Assembly (NCBI GenBank): GCA_030408475.1 | Contig: JAUHQG010000015.1 | Coordinates: 1-42,614, forward strand | Source: Candidatus Amphrikana amoebophyrae | Lineage (GTDB): Bacteria; Chlamydiota; Chlamydiia; Chlamydiales; JACRBE01 | DNA: 42,614 nt | Direction of reading: 5' to 3' | Shown: positions 15,534 to 24,369 of the stretch, piece after piece | Position numbering within the stretch: the stretch's first letter is position 1 | Layout: each line of letters opens with the position of its first letter | The notes under the pieces: generated by a model | Told to the model about the DNA's origin: nothing | The model's database searches: none | Seen by the model: the letters and a program-made list of their open reading frames with translations, nothing else | Program-made: the position numbers and the translations under genes

Positions 15534-17264
15534 ATGGCTTATAAAATTCAAGGGCTTGATTCAGATTCTTTTGTTTCGGCAAAACAAAAGGCTGAAAGTA
15601 AAAATAAAAAAGGCTCTCAAAACAATAGTGGAGGAAATCAAGCAGCTAAAGCGTTAGTTGGTGTTTTAAGTTCAAATTTAGACGAACTTCAACGCCATTT
15701 AGATTTAGGAGAAGAGGTCTCTTTGCCTTCTCCAAAAAAAGGGTTGTCAAGTGAGACCTTAGAAGATGTACTCGCTCAAATAGCGTCATTAACTAATAAA
15801 CTTCAACAATATGAAGCTAAATTTCAAGATAGTACTAACTCAATTAGTTGTAACATTGGTAAAGCGGCTATTAAGGCAGCTCAATCTGCTGCGACTAAAC
15901 TCGAAGCCGCTATAAAAAAAGAAGCATCAGAAAAACACACAATGAGTATTTTAGGTGATATTGAAGACGCTTTTGCCGGTTTAGCTGTTTTAGGGTTATG
16001 TATCTCTCAAAATTATGTAGCTGCTGGTATGATGGTCGGTTTTATGTTGGCTCAAAAAACAGGAGTTACTAACGATCTTCAAAACCTTGTGGTTCCTTTA
16101 ATGAAAAAAGCGGGTTGTTCTACAGAAACAGCTAATGCTATTGGAAGTGGAGTTGTTTGTGTTGTTGAAATAGTTCTTAGCGGTATAGTAGCAAGTGCTG
16201 CATCGGCTGCTCAAGAAACGGCTACGGCTTCAGAGGGAGCTGTTAATGCTGTTGTAAAAACTGCGGTAAAGGCTGCTGTAAAAGATGCAGTTGAGGATGC
16301 AGTGACAGCAGGTTTAAAGGATGGAGTTAGTGCTACATCTGATGACATGCAAACTCTAATAAAAAATGCTGCTAAAACTGCTGCTAAAAACGAGATGAGT
16401 AAGTTTGCTCAAGATGGCTTAGGCTCTGCAGTTGTTAATGCGGTATCAAAAGATGCTATTTCGGAAGGAATCGAAGATGGAGTTAGTTCTGCTCTTGAAA
16501 AAGCAGGTAAAACTATTTCTAAAACAATTCTAAAAGCTTTGGTAAAAACAGTGGCTAATGATGTTAGTGCAGAAGTAGCCGATGACATCGGACAAGTAGC
16601 GAGTAAAGGGGTTAAAGATTTAACTCAAGATCTTAAGAATAAGTTAGAAAAAGCAGGTAAAGATCTAAAATGGAATAAATTGAAAGGGGCATTAAAAATG
16701 GCCGTTTCGGGTTCAGTTACAAGTTCTGGATTTATACAAAATTTTTCCATGGCTATGTCTCAACTTGGACACTCAAAAAAAGATAAAGAATGGATATTGA
16801 TTATGTCAATGCTTATACTTTCCTTAGCGGCTTTAGCAGGTACTATTTCTGGCGGAATGAATTTAAAGGGAGGGAGTATCACAAAAGATCTCCTTCAAGA
16901 TGGTGTAAGTGGTGCAAAACAAGAGGGTAATGTTGTTGCTCAAATGTTAAAAAGGGCGATGGCTACAGTGACTAGTCCTGCTAAATTAATGAATTATTCT
17001 CAAATTGGTGCAGGTGTTGGTGATGCTGCCACTCAGATGGCGATGGCTAACGCTCAGGTTACAATGTCTGAAATTGAAGATCAGATGGCTGTTTTAAGGC
17101 CTACAATGTCAGTCAATAGTGCGGCAGCTAAGATTCAAGATCAGCTTCAGGCTCAATCGCAAAAGCTCTTTCAGCAGCTTTATAAAGCAATTCCAACTCT
17201 AATGGCAGATGCTAATTCAATTGCCACTTTATTTGGAAAAGCAGCTCAAGCATTAGCGTCATAA
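15534..17264 (+). CDS. copB: Cassette 1: CopB/YopB-like major translocator (SctE)
   Basis: A 576-aa protein. The ATG at 15534 is chosen because the paralogues start MAYKIQGLDSDSF and AGGGG lies about 9 nt upstream; an in-frame TTG at 15528 is less likely. Layout: hydrophilic N-terminus, coiled coil (75-130), hydrophobic segments at about 145-173 and 203-225 with a short loop, then a long Ala/Lys/Val amphipathic stretch (235-380; AVKAAVKDAVEDAV), a third hydrophobic segment (420-438) and a helical C-terminus (IQDQLQAQSQKLFQQLYKAI). The N-terminal coiled coil plus hydrophobic hairpin is the SctE/IpaB/YopB plan; these proteins insert in the host membrane and form the translocon pore. It is followed 34 nt later by the CopD-like partner. 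C. trachomatis CopB is shorter (487 aa). Confidence 0.8.
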   Translation: MAYKIQGLDSDSFVSAKQKAESKNKKGSQNNSGGNQAAKALVGVLSSNLDELQRHLDLGEEVSLPSPKKGLSSETLEDVLAQIASLTNKLQQYEAKFQDSTNSISCNIGKAAIKAAQSAATKLEAAIKKEASEKHTMSILGDIEDAFAGLAVLGLCISQNYVAAGMMVGFMLAQKTGVTNDLQNLVVPLMKKAGCSTETANAIGSGVVCVVEIVLSGIVASAASAAQETATASEGAVNAVVKTAVKAAVKDAVEDAVTAGLKDGVSATSDDMQTLIKNAAKTAAKNEMSKFAQDGLGSAVVNAVSKDAISEGIEDGVSSALEKAGKTISKTILKALVKTVANDVSAEVADDIGQVASKGVKDLTQDLKNKLEKAGKDLKWNKLKGALKMAVSGSVTSSGFIQNFSMAMSQLGHSKKDKEWILIMSMLILSLAALAGTISGGMNLKGGSITKDLLQDGVSGAKQEGNVVAQMLKRAMATVTSPAKLMNYSQIGAGVGDAATQMAMANAQVTMSEIEDQMAVLRPTMSVNSAAAKIQDQLQAQSQKLFQQLYKAIPTLMADANSIATLFGKAAQALAS

Positions 17265-17298
17265 AAATCATAAAAATATATAAATTTAGGGGAATAAT

Positions 17299-18291
17299 AT
17301 GTCAGGTACAAATTTAGGGGAAGGAAGCGGAATTAGCTTTAATGGCCCCATTGAGTTGTCTGGAGCAGCACTTAGTAAAAAGTATATATTGCAGACGATG
17401 GATAATTACATGTCTTTTATGAGTGATATGCTCAATTTATTCAAAGAAGACATATCTGTATACGCAACAGCAACAGATAGTTCTGCCAAATATGAAAAAG
17501 AGCAAATCTCTCAACAAGCTTGGTCAGATTTAGCTGGTGGAATATGCTCTGGAGTTTCCGGAGTGATAAGCTTAGGAACTTCAATTGGTATAGGAATATC
17601 CAATAGAAGTAACAATGCAAGCGCAGACTTAGCCAAAAATGAATCAACCAATTTTGATAAAACTTTGAATGGACTTAATTCTGTTGAAAATGATGAGTTA
17701 AATACCCCACCTAGAAATTTAAATGGAGCAGCCGTAGGAAACGAAGGAGCTGCTCCCGATAATGTCGAAGAGGATATTAAAAAATTAGAAAATGGTGACA
17801 ATGACACATTTAAAGAATTTGGGGAAAAAGGAGATCCGCTTACTAAGCCAGGCTTTAATAAAGCAAGTGAGGCTATCAAAGAGCTTGTAAGGCAAAAAAG
17901 AGCGGCGCCGGATGAACCAGCAAGAAGAGTGGTTCAAAAACGGATCGATAATATTAAAGAGAGATTTAAAGAAAAAATAAAAACAGCACAAAATGAAAGA
18001 CAAAGTTACGATAGTAGGACTTCAGCTAATTCTCAAACAGGGATGATGGTTTCACAAACGGCTCAAAGTTTAACTCAAGGTGTTAGTTCTATCATCAAGT
18101 GGGATACAGCTTCAAGAGGTGATGGACAAGCCAATGCCAAAGCTCAATCAACTTATGCGCAGTCTAACCAACAGCTCAATCAACAAATATTAAACACCAC
18201 TGAGAGTACGGCTCAAAAGGCTTCTCAACATGCTGACGACTTAGTTCAGTTAGAAAGGCAAATACAAGCGAATAACATCACTCGAGGATAG
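17299..18291 (+). CDS. copD: Cassette 1: CopD/YopD-like minor translocator (SctB)
   Basis: A 330-aa protein; the ATG has AGGGG 6 nt upstream. The N-terminus (ISFNGPIELSGAALSKKYIL) is shared by all three copies, followed by a helix and one hydrophobic segment (78-100). Then a charged middle (about 130-240, with EARK-type helices) and a highly conserved C-terminal helix: LNQQILNTTESTAQK, HADDLVQLERQIQANNITRG. One central membrane segment with a C-terminal amphipathic helix is the SctB/IpaC/YopD plan. It completes the translocon pair with the preceding gene. A strong terminator follows. Confidence 0.8.
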   Translation: MSGTNLGEGSGISFNGPIELSGAALSKKYILQTMDNYMSFMSDMLNLFKEDISVYATATDSSAKYEKEQISQQAWSDLAGGICSGVSGVISLGTSIGIGISNRSNNASADLAKNESTNFDKTLNGLNSVENDELNTPPRNLNGAAVGNEGAAPDNVEEDIKKLENGDNDTFKEFGEKGDPLTKPGFNKASEAIKELVRQKRAAPDEPARRVVQKRIDNIKERFKEKIKTAQNERQSYDSRTSANSQTGMMVSQTAQSLTQGVSSIIKWDTASRGDGQANAKAQSTYAQSNQQLNQQILNTTESTAQKASQHADDLVQLERQIQANNITRG

Positions 18292-18313
18292 TCAGCATAA
18301 ATCACTAATAACT

Positions 18314-18348
18314 AGCCAGTTACATTAGATGTAACTGGCTTTTTTTTG
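18314..18348 (+). terminator. Intrinsic terminator after cassette 1
   Basis: AGCCAGTTACA - TTAGA - TGTAACTGGCT, a perfect 11-bp stem followed by seven to eight T. Confidence 0.93.
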
Positions 18349-18387
18349 TTTTAATATTAAAAAAAATATTAATTATTACATAATAAT

Positions 18388-18416
18388 TTGCATAATTAAT
18401 TAATAGTTGATAAAAT
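18388..18416 (+). promoter_or_regulatory. Extended -10 promoter of cassette 2
   Basis: TTGCAT, 17-bp spacer, TAAAAT preceded by TGA. The leader holds GTTAC/GTAAC (18431-18445) and CTTAGATAAG/CTTAACTAAG pairings. Confidence 0.65.
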
Positions 18417-18504
18417 ACATATAGGGGCGAGTTACGGCTAGTAACATTGAGGGAAAAAAAGCTTAGATAAGAGTGGTATCTTAACTAAGTAAAAGGGGGG
18501 AAAT

Positions 18505-18921
18505 ATGGCAGCAGAACAAGCTCCGTCAGTAGGTAATTTCGAACAAAATATGATTGTGGCCCTTCAGGGCTATGTCTCAGCAATTAATAATGCTATAGTT
18601 GTGGATGGAGAAGGGTCCTCTCCAGTTTCTTTTTTACTGTCTGACGCAACGGCTGAGGGTAGAGCGTGGCTTTCAACTTTGAATAGTGCTATTCAAAAGG
18701 CTGCAGCAGGTTCAGCTTTAAGCAAAGCTCAAGTGGCTTATAACCAAGCTAACTCAACGATAAATAATGTTGAGCAACAATGCTCTAATTTAACTCAAAA
18801 AGCTACTAATGATGTTAATAATGACTCAACGCAGTCGCAAGAAGCGCTAAGTATGGCTTCGACAATAATTAACGGTGTTGGCTTCTTTAATAATCTTCTG
18901 TCTCAAGCGTTCCCTTCTTAA
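18505..18921 (+). CDS. Cassette 2: small protein upstream of CopB-like translocator
   Basis: A 138-aa protein; the ATG has a run of six G 4 nt upstream. It shares SVGNFEQNMIVALQGYVSA, NNAIVVDGEGSSPVS, the NLTQKATNDVNNDSTQSQEA block and the identical end IINGVGFFNNLLSQAFPS with its paralogues at 15047 and 22084. The segment 42-75 is the most divergent. It contains one Cys (in EQQCSNL). First gene of the cassette 2 transcript. Confidence 0.8.
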   Translation: MAAEQAPSVGNFEQNMIVALQGYVSAINNAIVVDGEGSSPVSFLLSDATAEGRAWLSTLNSAIQKAAAGSALSKAQVAYNQANSTINNVEQQCSNLTQKATNDVNNDSTQSQEALSMASTIINGVGFFNNLLSQAFPS

Positions 18922-18938
18922 GGAAACTCTTAGAAATA

Positions 18939-18956
18939 GAGGATCATTATAGATAA
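18939..18956 (+). promoter_or_regulatory. Conserved 18-nt box, copy 2
   Basis: GAGGATCATTATAGATAA, one difference from the other copies. Here about 100 nt of extra sequence, with an AGATGGT/ACCATCT hairpin (18994-19017), separate it from the copB-like gene. Confidence 0.5.
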
Positions 18957-19071
18957 CAACGGTGTTATTTAAACAAAATCCTGGGGGGCTTTTAGATGGT
19001 CAATTGTGACACCATCTTACTATATCCTCATGATTTAAATAGTCGGTAATCATATTAGTAGGTAATAGTAT

Positions 19072-20820
19072 ATGGCTTATAAAATTCAAGGGTTGGATTC
19101 AGATTCTTTTGTTTCTCCAAAACAAAAAGCTGAGAGCAAAAATAATAACGGCTCTTCTCAGGGCGGTAAACAACATACTAAGGCGCTGATGGGTGTTTTA
19201 GCAAGTAACCTTGATGAGCTCCAATTTGAATTAAATAATCACCATCAAGATGAAGAAGTAAAAAAACAATCAGTTAATAATAATCTTTCCTCTCAAACTT
19301 TGGAAGATATATTAGCTATGATTTCTTCTTTAACAAACAAGCTTCAAGAAGCAGAGTCTAAATTTCAGGCCGAAAAAAATGGCTTTGATACTGAAATTGG
19401 TAACGCGGCTATAGCTCTTTCAAAGAAAGCAGCTAACAAATTAAAGGCTCAATTAGCTGAAGCGGCATCAAAAGAAAAAGAAATGAAAATCTTTAGTATT
19501 TTAGGTGATATAGTGGAAGGGCTAATGTTTTTATTAGCGGCCGCTACTGGTCAAATTGAAATGTGCGTGGCTATGGCCGCTCTATTTATTGCCCAAGAAT
19601 CAGGTGGCACACAAGCCTTTACAAATGCTGTTGCAACAATCCTTAAAAAAAGTGGTTGCTCTTCTAAAGTAGCTAATATTTTAGCAAGCGTTATTACTAT
19701 TGTAGTTGAATTAGCTGTAACAATGGGCGCTTGTTTAGGTGGTTCAGCCGTAGAAATATCTCTTAATGGGGCTAAAGATGCTACAGAGGTAGCGGTTAAA
19801 AAATTAGTAGAAGAAGCTGTTCAAAGCGCTGTGAAAAAAGCGGTGAGATCTGCTGTAAAACAAGCTTTGGAAGATGGAGTTAAGATGGGTTCTCCTGAAA
19901 TGGAGGAAATCATTGCCAATGCAGCTAGCGCAGCAGGTAAAGATATTGCTACTGATATGGCTGAAGATGGATTGGGGTCAAAGTTAGTAAATAAAGCTGT
20001 CGAAAATGGAATTAAAAAAGGGATAGAGAAAGGGGTTGAGCAAGGAGCTCAAGAGGCTAAAGATGCAGGGGTCGATGTTTCAATGAAAGAGGCTAAAGAT
20101 GTAGCTAGAGAAGTTGCAAAAACTTTGGCTAAAAAAATAGCGAGACAAATTGCAAGAGAAATGGGAAATATTGCCAGTAAATCAGTTGAGGATCTATCAG
20201 AGCCAAGACAAGTTCGTCTAAAAGATATTGCTAAAAAAATTGCTAAGAACCGACTTCGTGGAGCTCTTACGATGGTACTCAGTTCGTCTATGAATAATAG
20301 TCAACTCATTCAGAATGTTGTCGCTCTTTTGCCTGCAAAAGATGAAGCAGCTAAGTTGGTTCTCACTCTTATATTAGAGTTGATGTCTATAGCAGCAGCT
20401 CTAGCAGGTGGCGCTATCTCTGGTGAAGCAGGTTCAAATGTTGGAAATGTTTTGAAAGATACTTCTGAATCAGTAGAGAGTAATGTTGCAGCGAGAATGT
20501 TAAAGAGTATCATGTCAAGAATGTTGAGTAATCCATCAAGAATGGTGAGTTATGGTCAAACAACAGCAGGAATGGGAGAGATGGCTTCTGATGCTGGTAT
20601 GGCAGTAGGTCAACTCAAAATGGCAGCCATAAAGCGCCAAATGGCAGAATCTAAGCCTGAAATGCAAGAGGCAGATTCTATTGTTAAGATTCAAGATCAA
20701 ATTGCAGCGCAAGATAGAAAACTGTTTGAAGAGCTTTATAAAGCGATTCCAACGATTGTTGCCGATGCCAATTCGATTGCGGCAATGTTTGGGGCAGCAG
20801 CTCAAGCCAGTTTAGCTTAA
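19072..20820 (+). CDS. copB: Cassette 2: CopB/YopB-like major translocator (SctE)
   Basis: A 582-aa protein with the same plan as its paralogues: MAYKIQGLDSDSF start, coiled coil (75-140), hydrophobic segments at about 147-175 and 203-225 separated by a GCSSKVANI turn, a very regular Ala/Lys/Val/Glu amphipathic stretch (240-400), a third hydrophobic stretch near 420-440, and the C-terminal helix KIQDQIAAQDRKLFEELYKA. The amphipathic part is more charged than in cassette 1. The weak Shine-Dalgarno (AGGT) and the inserted spacer upstream set it apart. It should form the pore with the CopD-like protein 32 nt downstream. Confidence 0.8.
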   Translation: MAYKIQGLDSDSFVSPKQKAESKNNNGSSQGGKQHTKALMGVLASNLDELQFELNNHHQDEEVKKQSVNNNLSSQTLEDILAMISSLTNKLQEAESKFQAEKNGFDTEIGNAAIALSKKAANKLKAQLAEAASKEKEMKIFSILGDIVEGLMFLLAAATGQIEMCVAMAALFIAQESGGTQAFTNAVATILKKSGCSSKVANILASVITIVVELAVTMGACLGGSAVEISLNGAKDATEVAVKKLVEEAVQSAVKKAVRSAVKQALEDGVKMGSPEMEEIIANAASAAGKDIATDMAEDGLGSKLVNKAVENGIKKGIEKGVEQGAQEAKDAGVDVSMKEAKDVAREVAKTLAKKIARQIAREMGNIASKSVEDLSEPRQVRLKDIAKKIAKNRLRGALTMVLSSSMNNSQLIQNVVALLPAKDEAAKLVLTLILELMSIAAALAGGAISGEAGSNVGNVLKDTSESVESNVAARMLKSIMSRMLSNPSRMVSYGQTTAGMGEMASDAGMAVGQLKMAAIKRQMAESKPEMQEADSIVKIQDQIAAQDRKLFEELYKAIPTIVADANSIAAMFGAAAQASLA

Positions 20821-20852
20821 AAAATGTATAAAAATTAAAAGAGGGTAAAAAT

Positions 20853-21848
20853 ATGACAGATTTAGGTACAGGTGGGGGCATCAGCTTTAACGGCCCAATA
20901 GAGTTATCAGGTTTAGCTTTAAGTAAGAAATACTTGCTGACATCCATGGATAACTACGTTAAATATATGTCGAATATGCTAACGCTATTTAGTGAAGATT
21001 TGACAACGTATGCAAAGGCTACACAAAGTTCAGCTGGTTTTGAAAAAACAGCGCTTGATATGCAAGCTTGGTCCGAATTTACTGGTGGTATCACATCATT
21101 GGGTTCAGCAGTAGCAGTTGGCATGATGACGATGAAAGGAAGTTCATCAGATAGTTCAATCCGTGAGAAATCTGATGGAGCTAAAAATGAGATGGATAAT
21201 CACTCAAAAGTGCTAGATGGCCTTTGTTCAACAGAGTCAGAAGCTTTGCAAGCTCCGCCGCCAGTTGCAGAGGGAGCTGGAGTAGGGTCAGCAGGAGCAG
21301 CACCTAGTACCGATGTGGAATCTAATATTCGTAAACTCGAAAATGGAAATTCATCAGTTTATAAACGTTTTGGAGAAAGCGGAACAGACACAACATCGAG
21401 TTCTGATGGAATGAGCTATGATGATGTGAAAGAAGCGACAAAAGAATTAGTGAGAAGGTCAAGAGATCCAGAGAGTACCTCATCTGACAGAGAATATGCT
21501 AAAAAACGTTTAGAAAATATCAAAGAGAGATTTAGAGAACATAGAAAAATAGCTCAAAATGAAAGAGAGCATTGGGATGGAAAAGCTACAAATAATTCTA
21601 ATAAGAGACAGCAATATACTCAGATGATTCAAGCGATTTCGCAAGCTGCTAGTGCTGGAGGAAAAGTGGCAACTACAATGCATCAAGCCGATGCGAGGGC
21701 TGATGCCACTTATGCAAGTTCTAGCCAACAGCTAAATCAACAAATATTGAGTACAACTGAAAGCACAGCTCAAAAAGCGGCTCAACATGCTGAGGATCTT
21801 ATTCAACTAGAAAGGCAAATTCAGGCTAATAACATCACTCGTGGATAA
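20853..21848 (+). CDS. copD: Cassette 2: CopD/YopD-like minor translocator (SctB)
   Basis: A 331-aa protein; the ATG has GAGGG about 6 nt upstream. N-terminal ISFNGPIELSGLALSKKYLL, hydrophobic segment at about 76-95 (Met/Gly-rich), charged middle with ENIKERFREHRKIAQNERE, and the common end LNQQILSTTESTAQKAAQHA then EDLIQLERQIQANNITRG. The middle third differs strongly from the cassette 1 copy while the ends are nearly identical. A terminator follows at 21863. Confidence 0.8.
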   Translation: MTDLGTGGGISFNGPIELSGLALSKKYLLTSMDNYVKYMSNMLTLFSEDLTTYAKATQSSAGFEKTALDMQAWSEFTGGITSLGSAVAVGMMTMKGSSSDSSIREKSDGAKNEMDNHSKVLDGLCSTESEALQAPPPVAEGAGVGSAGAAPSTDVESNIRKLENGNSSVYKRFGESGTDTTSSSDGMSYDDVKEATKELVRRSRDPESTSSDREYAKKRLENIKERFREHRKIAQNEREHWDGKATNNSNKRQQYTQMIQAISQAASAGGKVATTMHQADARADATYASSSQQLNQQILSTTESTAQKAAQHAEDLIQLERQIQANNITRG

Positions 21849-21862
21849 CATTATAATTTCAT

Positions 21863-21903
21863 AAAAAAAAGCTAGTTGCAATAAATGTAACTAGCTTTTT
21901 TTT
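21863..21903 (+). terminator. Intrinsic terminator after cassette 2
   Basis: Eight A, then GCTAGTTGCA - ATAAA - TGTAACTAGC and eight T (one G-U pair). It is symmetrical, so it could work in both directions. The sequence is related to the terminator of cassette 1. Confidence 0.9.
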
Positions 21904-21911
21904 GCAAACTA

Positions 21912-21940
21912 TTGAAATAATTATTATTATTTGCTATAAT
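21912..21940 (+). promoter_or_regulatory. Extended -10 promoter of cassette 3
   Basis: TTGAAA, 17-bp spacer, TATAAT preceded by TGC. The leader is long (about 135 nt) and includes GAATG...CATTC with an inner CTTTT/AAAAG pairing (about 21959-21988). Confidence 0.7.
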
Positions 21941-22083
21941 TCAATAAGAGGCCATTTATGAATGTAACTTTTGGTAAGAAAAGCATTCAATAAAAGTCTT
22001 TGCAGGGGTGAGAGAATTACTCTCAAAGTATCAAAAATTTCTTAGATGACGGCGGCATTTAAGCTAGGGTAAGTAGGTATACC

Positions 22084-22518
22084 ATGGCAACAAATAGTGT
22101 CGCAGATCAAGATATCAGCGGTTCAGGAAATTTCGAACAAAACATGATTGAGGCCCTTCAGGGCTATATTGGAGCTGTTAACAATGCTATTGTTGTTGAT
22201 GGTGAAGGTTCATCTCCATTATCAAATCTACAAGCGACGGCCATGAGTCAAGGGAGAAAATGGCTCTCTTATATTTATACCCACTCTATAGCAGGTTCTA
22301 GAAGTAGCTCATCATTGAGTAAAGGGCAAGTTGAGTATAACGAAGCTAACTCAGTTGTTAATAACGTAGAGCAACAAGCTTCAAATCTAACACAAAAAGC
22401 AACAAATGATGTCAATAACGATTCATCGCAATCACAAGAAGCGTTGAATATGGCCTCCACCATTATTAATGGCGTTGGTTTCTTTAATAATCTTCTGTCA
22501 CAAGCTTTCCCTGCATAA
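22084..22518 (+). CDS. Cassette 3: small protein upstream of CopB-like translocator
   Basis: A 144-aa protein. It is closest to the cassette 1 copy: GSGNFEQNMIEALQGYIGAV, NNAIVVDGEGSSPLS, NEANSVVNNVEQQASNL, ASTIINGVGFFNNLLSQAFP. A few extra N-terminal residues precede the conserved part. The Shine-Dalgarno is weak (TAGGT). No Cys, no membrane segment. Presumed partner or accessory of the translocator pair that follows. Confidence 0.8.
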   Translation: MATNSVADQDISGSGNFEQNMIEALQGYIGAVNNAIVVDGEGSSPLSNLQATAMSQGRKWLSYIYTHSIAGSRSSSSLSKGQVEYNEANSVVNNVEQQASNLTQKATNDVNNDSSQSQEALNMASTIINGVGFFNNLLSQAFPA

Positions 22519-22533
22519 GGATAGTCAGTGATC

Positions 22534-22551
22534 GAGGATCATTACAGATAA
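22534..22551 (+). promoter_or_regulatory. Conserved 18-nt box, copy 3
   Basis: GAGGATCATTACAGATAA, identical to copy 1, 16 nt after the stop codon and 19 nt before the copB-like ATG. Confidence 0.5.
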
Positions 22552-22569
22552 CAAGGTAATAATAAAAAT

Positions 22570-24336
22570 ATGGCATATAAAATTCAGGGGCTAGATTCGG
22601 ATTCTTTTGTTTCAGCAAAACAAAAATCTGAAAGTAAAAATAATAACTCTTCAACTAATAAGGGAAATAAGCCCACTGATGCTTTGATGGGCGTTTTATC
22701 TAGTAATCTAGATGAACTTCAACACCATTTAGAAAATAGCCATCAAGAAGATAATTTAAATATCAAATCGGGTCAAAATCAAGTTAGCGCGCAAACGTTG
22801 CAAGATATTTTAGCTGAAATTGCTGCGCTTACTAACAAACTTCAAGAATATGAATCAAAATTCCAAGCGGCTAAAAATGGAATTGATACCAAAATTGGTC
22901 AAGCCGCCATTAATTCAGCGATTGCGGCTGCTAAAAAACTTGAGCATGAACTCGCAGAAGCGGCTAAACAGAAAAGAGAAATGAAATGGCTTGGTATTTT
23001 AGCCGATGTGATCGAAGGGATCATGTTCGCTGTGGCGGCTATCACCGGTCAAGTTGAACTTTGTATCGCTATGATGGTTTTATTTGCCGCTACTGAATCA
23101 GGTGGAACCAAAGATTTCACTAAAGCTGTGGCTAAAGGGCTTGAAAAAATGGGATGTTCTCCTAAATTAGCTAACATATTAGCAAGTGCTATCACTATTT
23201 TAGCTGAAGTTGTGGTCACTATGGGCGTTTGTAGCGCTGGCGCTGCCGTTCAAGGAGCTAAAGTTGCCACTGAAGCCGCTGTCAAAGAAGTGGTAGAATC
23301 GGCTGTTAAAGATGCTGTTGAAGCTGCTGTCAAAGATGCCGTCTCTAGCGCTCTTGGAGAAGGGACTGAGATTGGCTCTGATGAGATGGCTACTATTATT
23401 GAAACAGCGGCAAAAGAAGCGGCTGAAGATTGCGCTAATCAATTAGCTGAAGATGGTTTAGGATCTAATCTTGTCAATAAGTCAGTTGAGTCAGGAACTA
23501 AAGATGGAATTCAATCAGGCGTTAAGCAAGGCGTTAAAGCGGCGACTGAAGAAGGAGTTGAAGTTTCAAGTAGCGCGGCTAAAGATGTTGGCAAGAAGCT
23601 AGCAAAAACTCTTTCTAAAAAAATAGCGACAGAAGTAGCTGAAAATATGGGTCAAGTGGCCACTAAAGCAGTGGATGAGTTGCCCGAGCAGCTTCAGACT
23701 GATCTAAAAACAGCGGGTAAAAAAATCGCCAGAGATCGCCTTTTAGGCGCTGTTAAAATGACCGCTGCGGCTGGCGTTTCAAACTCTGGATTAGCTGAAA
23801 ATCTCGCTATATCATTTTCCACCCTATTCCCTAAGAAAGATCAACAAATGGTTCAACTGTTAATGACCATTATCTTATCTCTTTTAGCTATGGTGGCTAC
23901 TATTGAGGCGGGCACTTCAATGTCTGGAGCTTCAAACTCAGGAAACGCTTTAGAAGAAGGGGCTCAAAGTGGAGCTCGCGAAGCTGAAGCGGCTGGTAAT
24001 AAAGTGACGAAAATGATCAAAGATGTGATGAATAAAATCACTTCTAATCCAGCTATGATGTTGAGTTATTCTCAAACAACATTGGGTCTTGGTCAATCAG
24101 CTACAGATGTGGCGATGGCAACAGCTCAAATCCAGATTTCAAAGATTGAAACAGAAATGTCGAAGGATCAACCTGAAATGCAAGAGAATAACGCGATAGC
24201 TAAGATCCAAGATCAAATTCAAGCTGAAGATCGCAAGCTATTTAATGAGCTTTACAAGGCTATACCCAATATTATGGCTGATGCCAACTCAATTGCAGCA
24301 GTCTTTGCTTCGGCTGCTCAAGCATTAGCATCGTAA
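22570..24336 (+). CDS. copB: Cassette 3: CopB/YopB-like major translocator (SctE)
   Basis: A 588-aa protein, the longest copy. MAYKIQGLDSDSF start, coiled coil (75-140), hydrophobic segments at about 145-173 (with GIMFAVAAITGQVELCIAMM) and 203-225, then the Ala/Lys/Val/Glu stretch (230-400; AVKDAVEAAVKDAVSSAL), a third hydrophobic part (MVQLLMTIILSLLAMVATIE) and the C-terminal KIQDQIQAEDRKLFNELYKA. Start is fixed by alignment with the paralogues; its Shine-Dalgarno is poor, so expression may depend on coupling to the small gene or on the conserved box upstream. CopD-like partner follows after 33 nt. Confidence 0.8.
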   Translation: MAYKIQGLDSDSFVSAKQKSESKNNNSSTNKGNKPTDALMGVLSSNLDELQHHLENSHQEDNLNIKSGQNQVSAQTLQDILAEIAALTNKLQEYESKFQAAKNGIDTKIGQAAINSAIAAAKKLEHELAEAAKQKREMKWLGILADVIEGIMFAVAAITGQVELCIAMMVLFAATESGGTKDFTKAVAKGLEKMGCSPKLANILASAITILAEVVVTMGVCSAGAAVQGAKVATEAAVKEVVESAVKDAVEAAVKDAVSSALGEGTEIGSDEMATIIETAAKEAAEDCANQLAEDGLGSNLVNKSVESGTKDGIQSGVKQGVKAATEEGVEVSSSAAKDVGKKLAKTLSKKIATEVAENMGQVATKAVDELPEQLQTDLKTAGKKIARDRLLGAVKMTAAAGVSNSGLAENLAISFSTLFPKKDQQMVQLLMTIILSLLAMVATIEAGTSMSGASNSGNALEEGAQSGAREAEAAGNKVTKMIKDVMNKITSNPAMMLSYSQTTLGLGQSATDVAMATAQIQISKIETEMSKDQPEMQENNAIAKIQDQIQAEDRKLFNELYKAIPNIMADANSIAAVFASAAQALAS

Positions 24337-24369
24337 ATTGTTTAAAAAGTAATAAAAAAAGGTAAAAAT

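Noticed and set aside
17511..17879. 122-codon minus-strand frame inside the CopD-like gene of cassette 1
   Set aside because: The plus frame has two close paralogues; the antisense frame is not kept in them.
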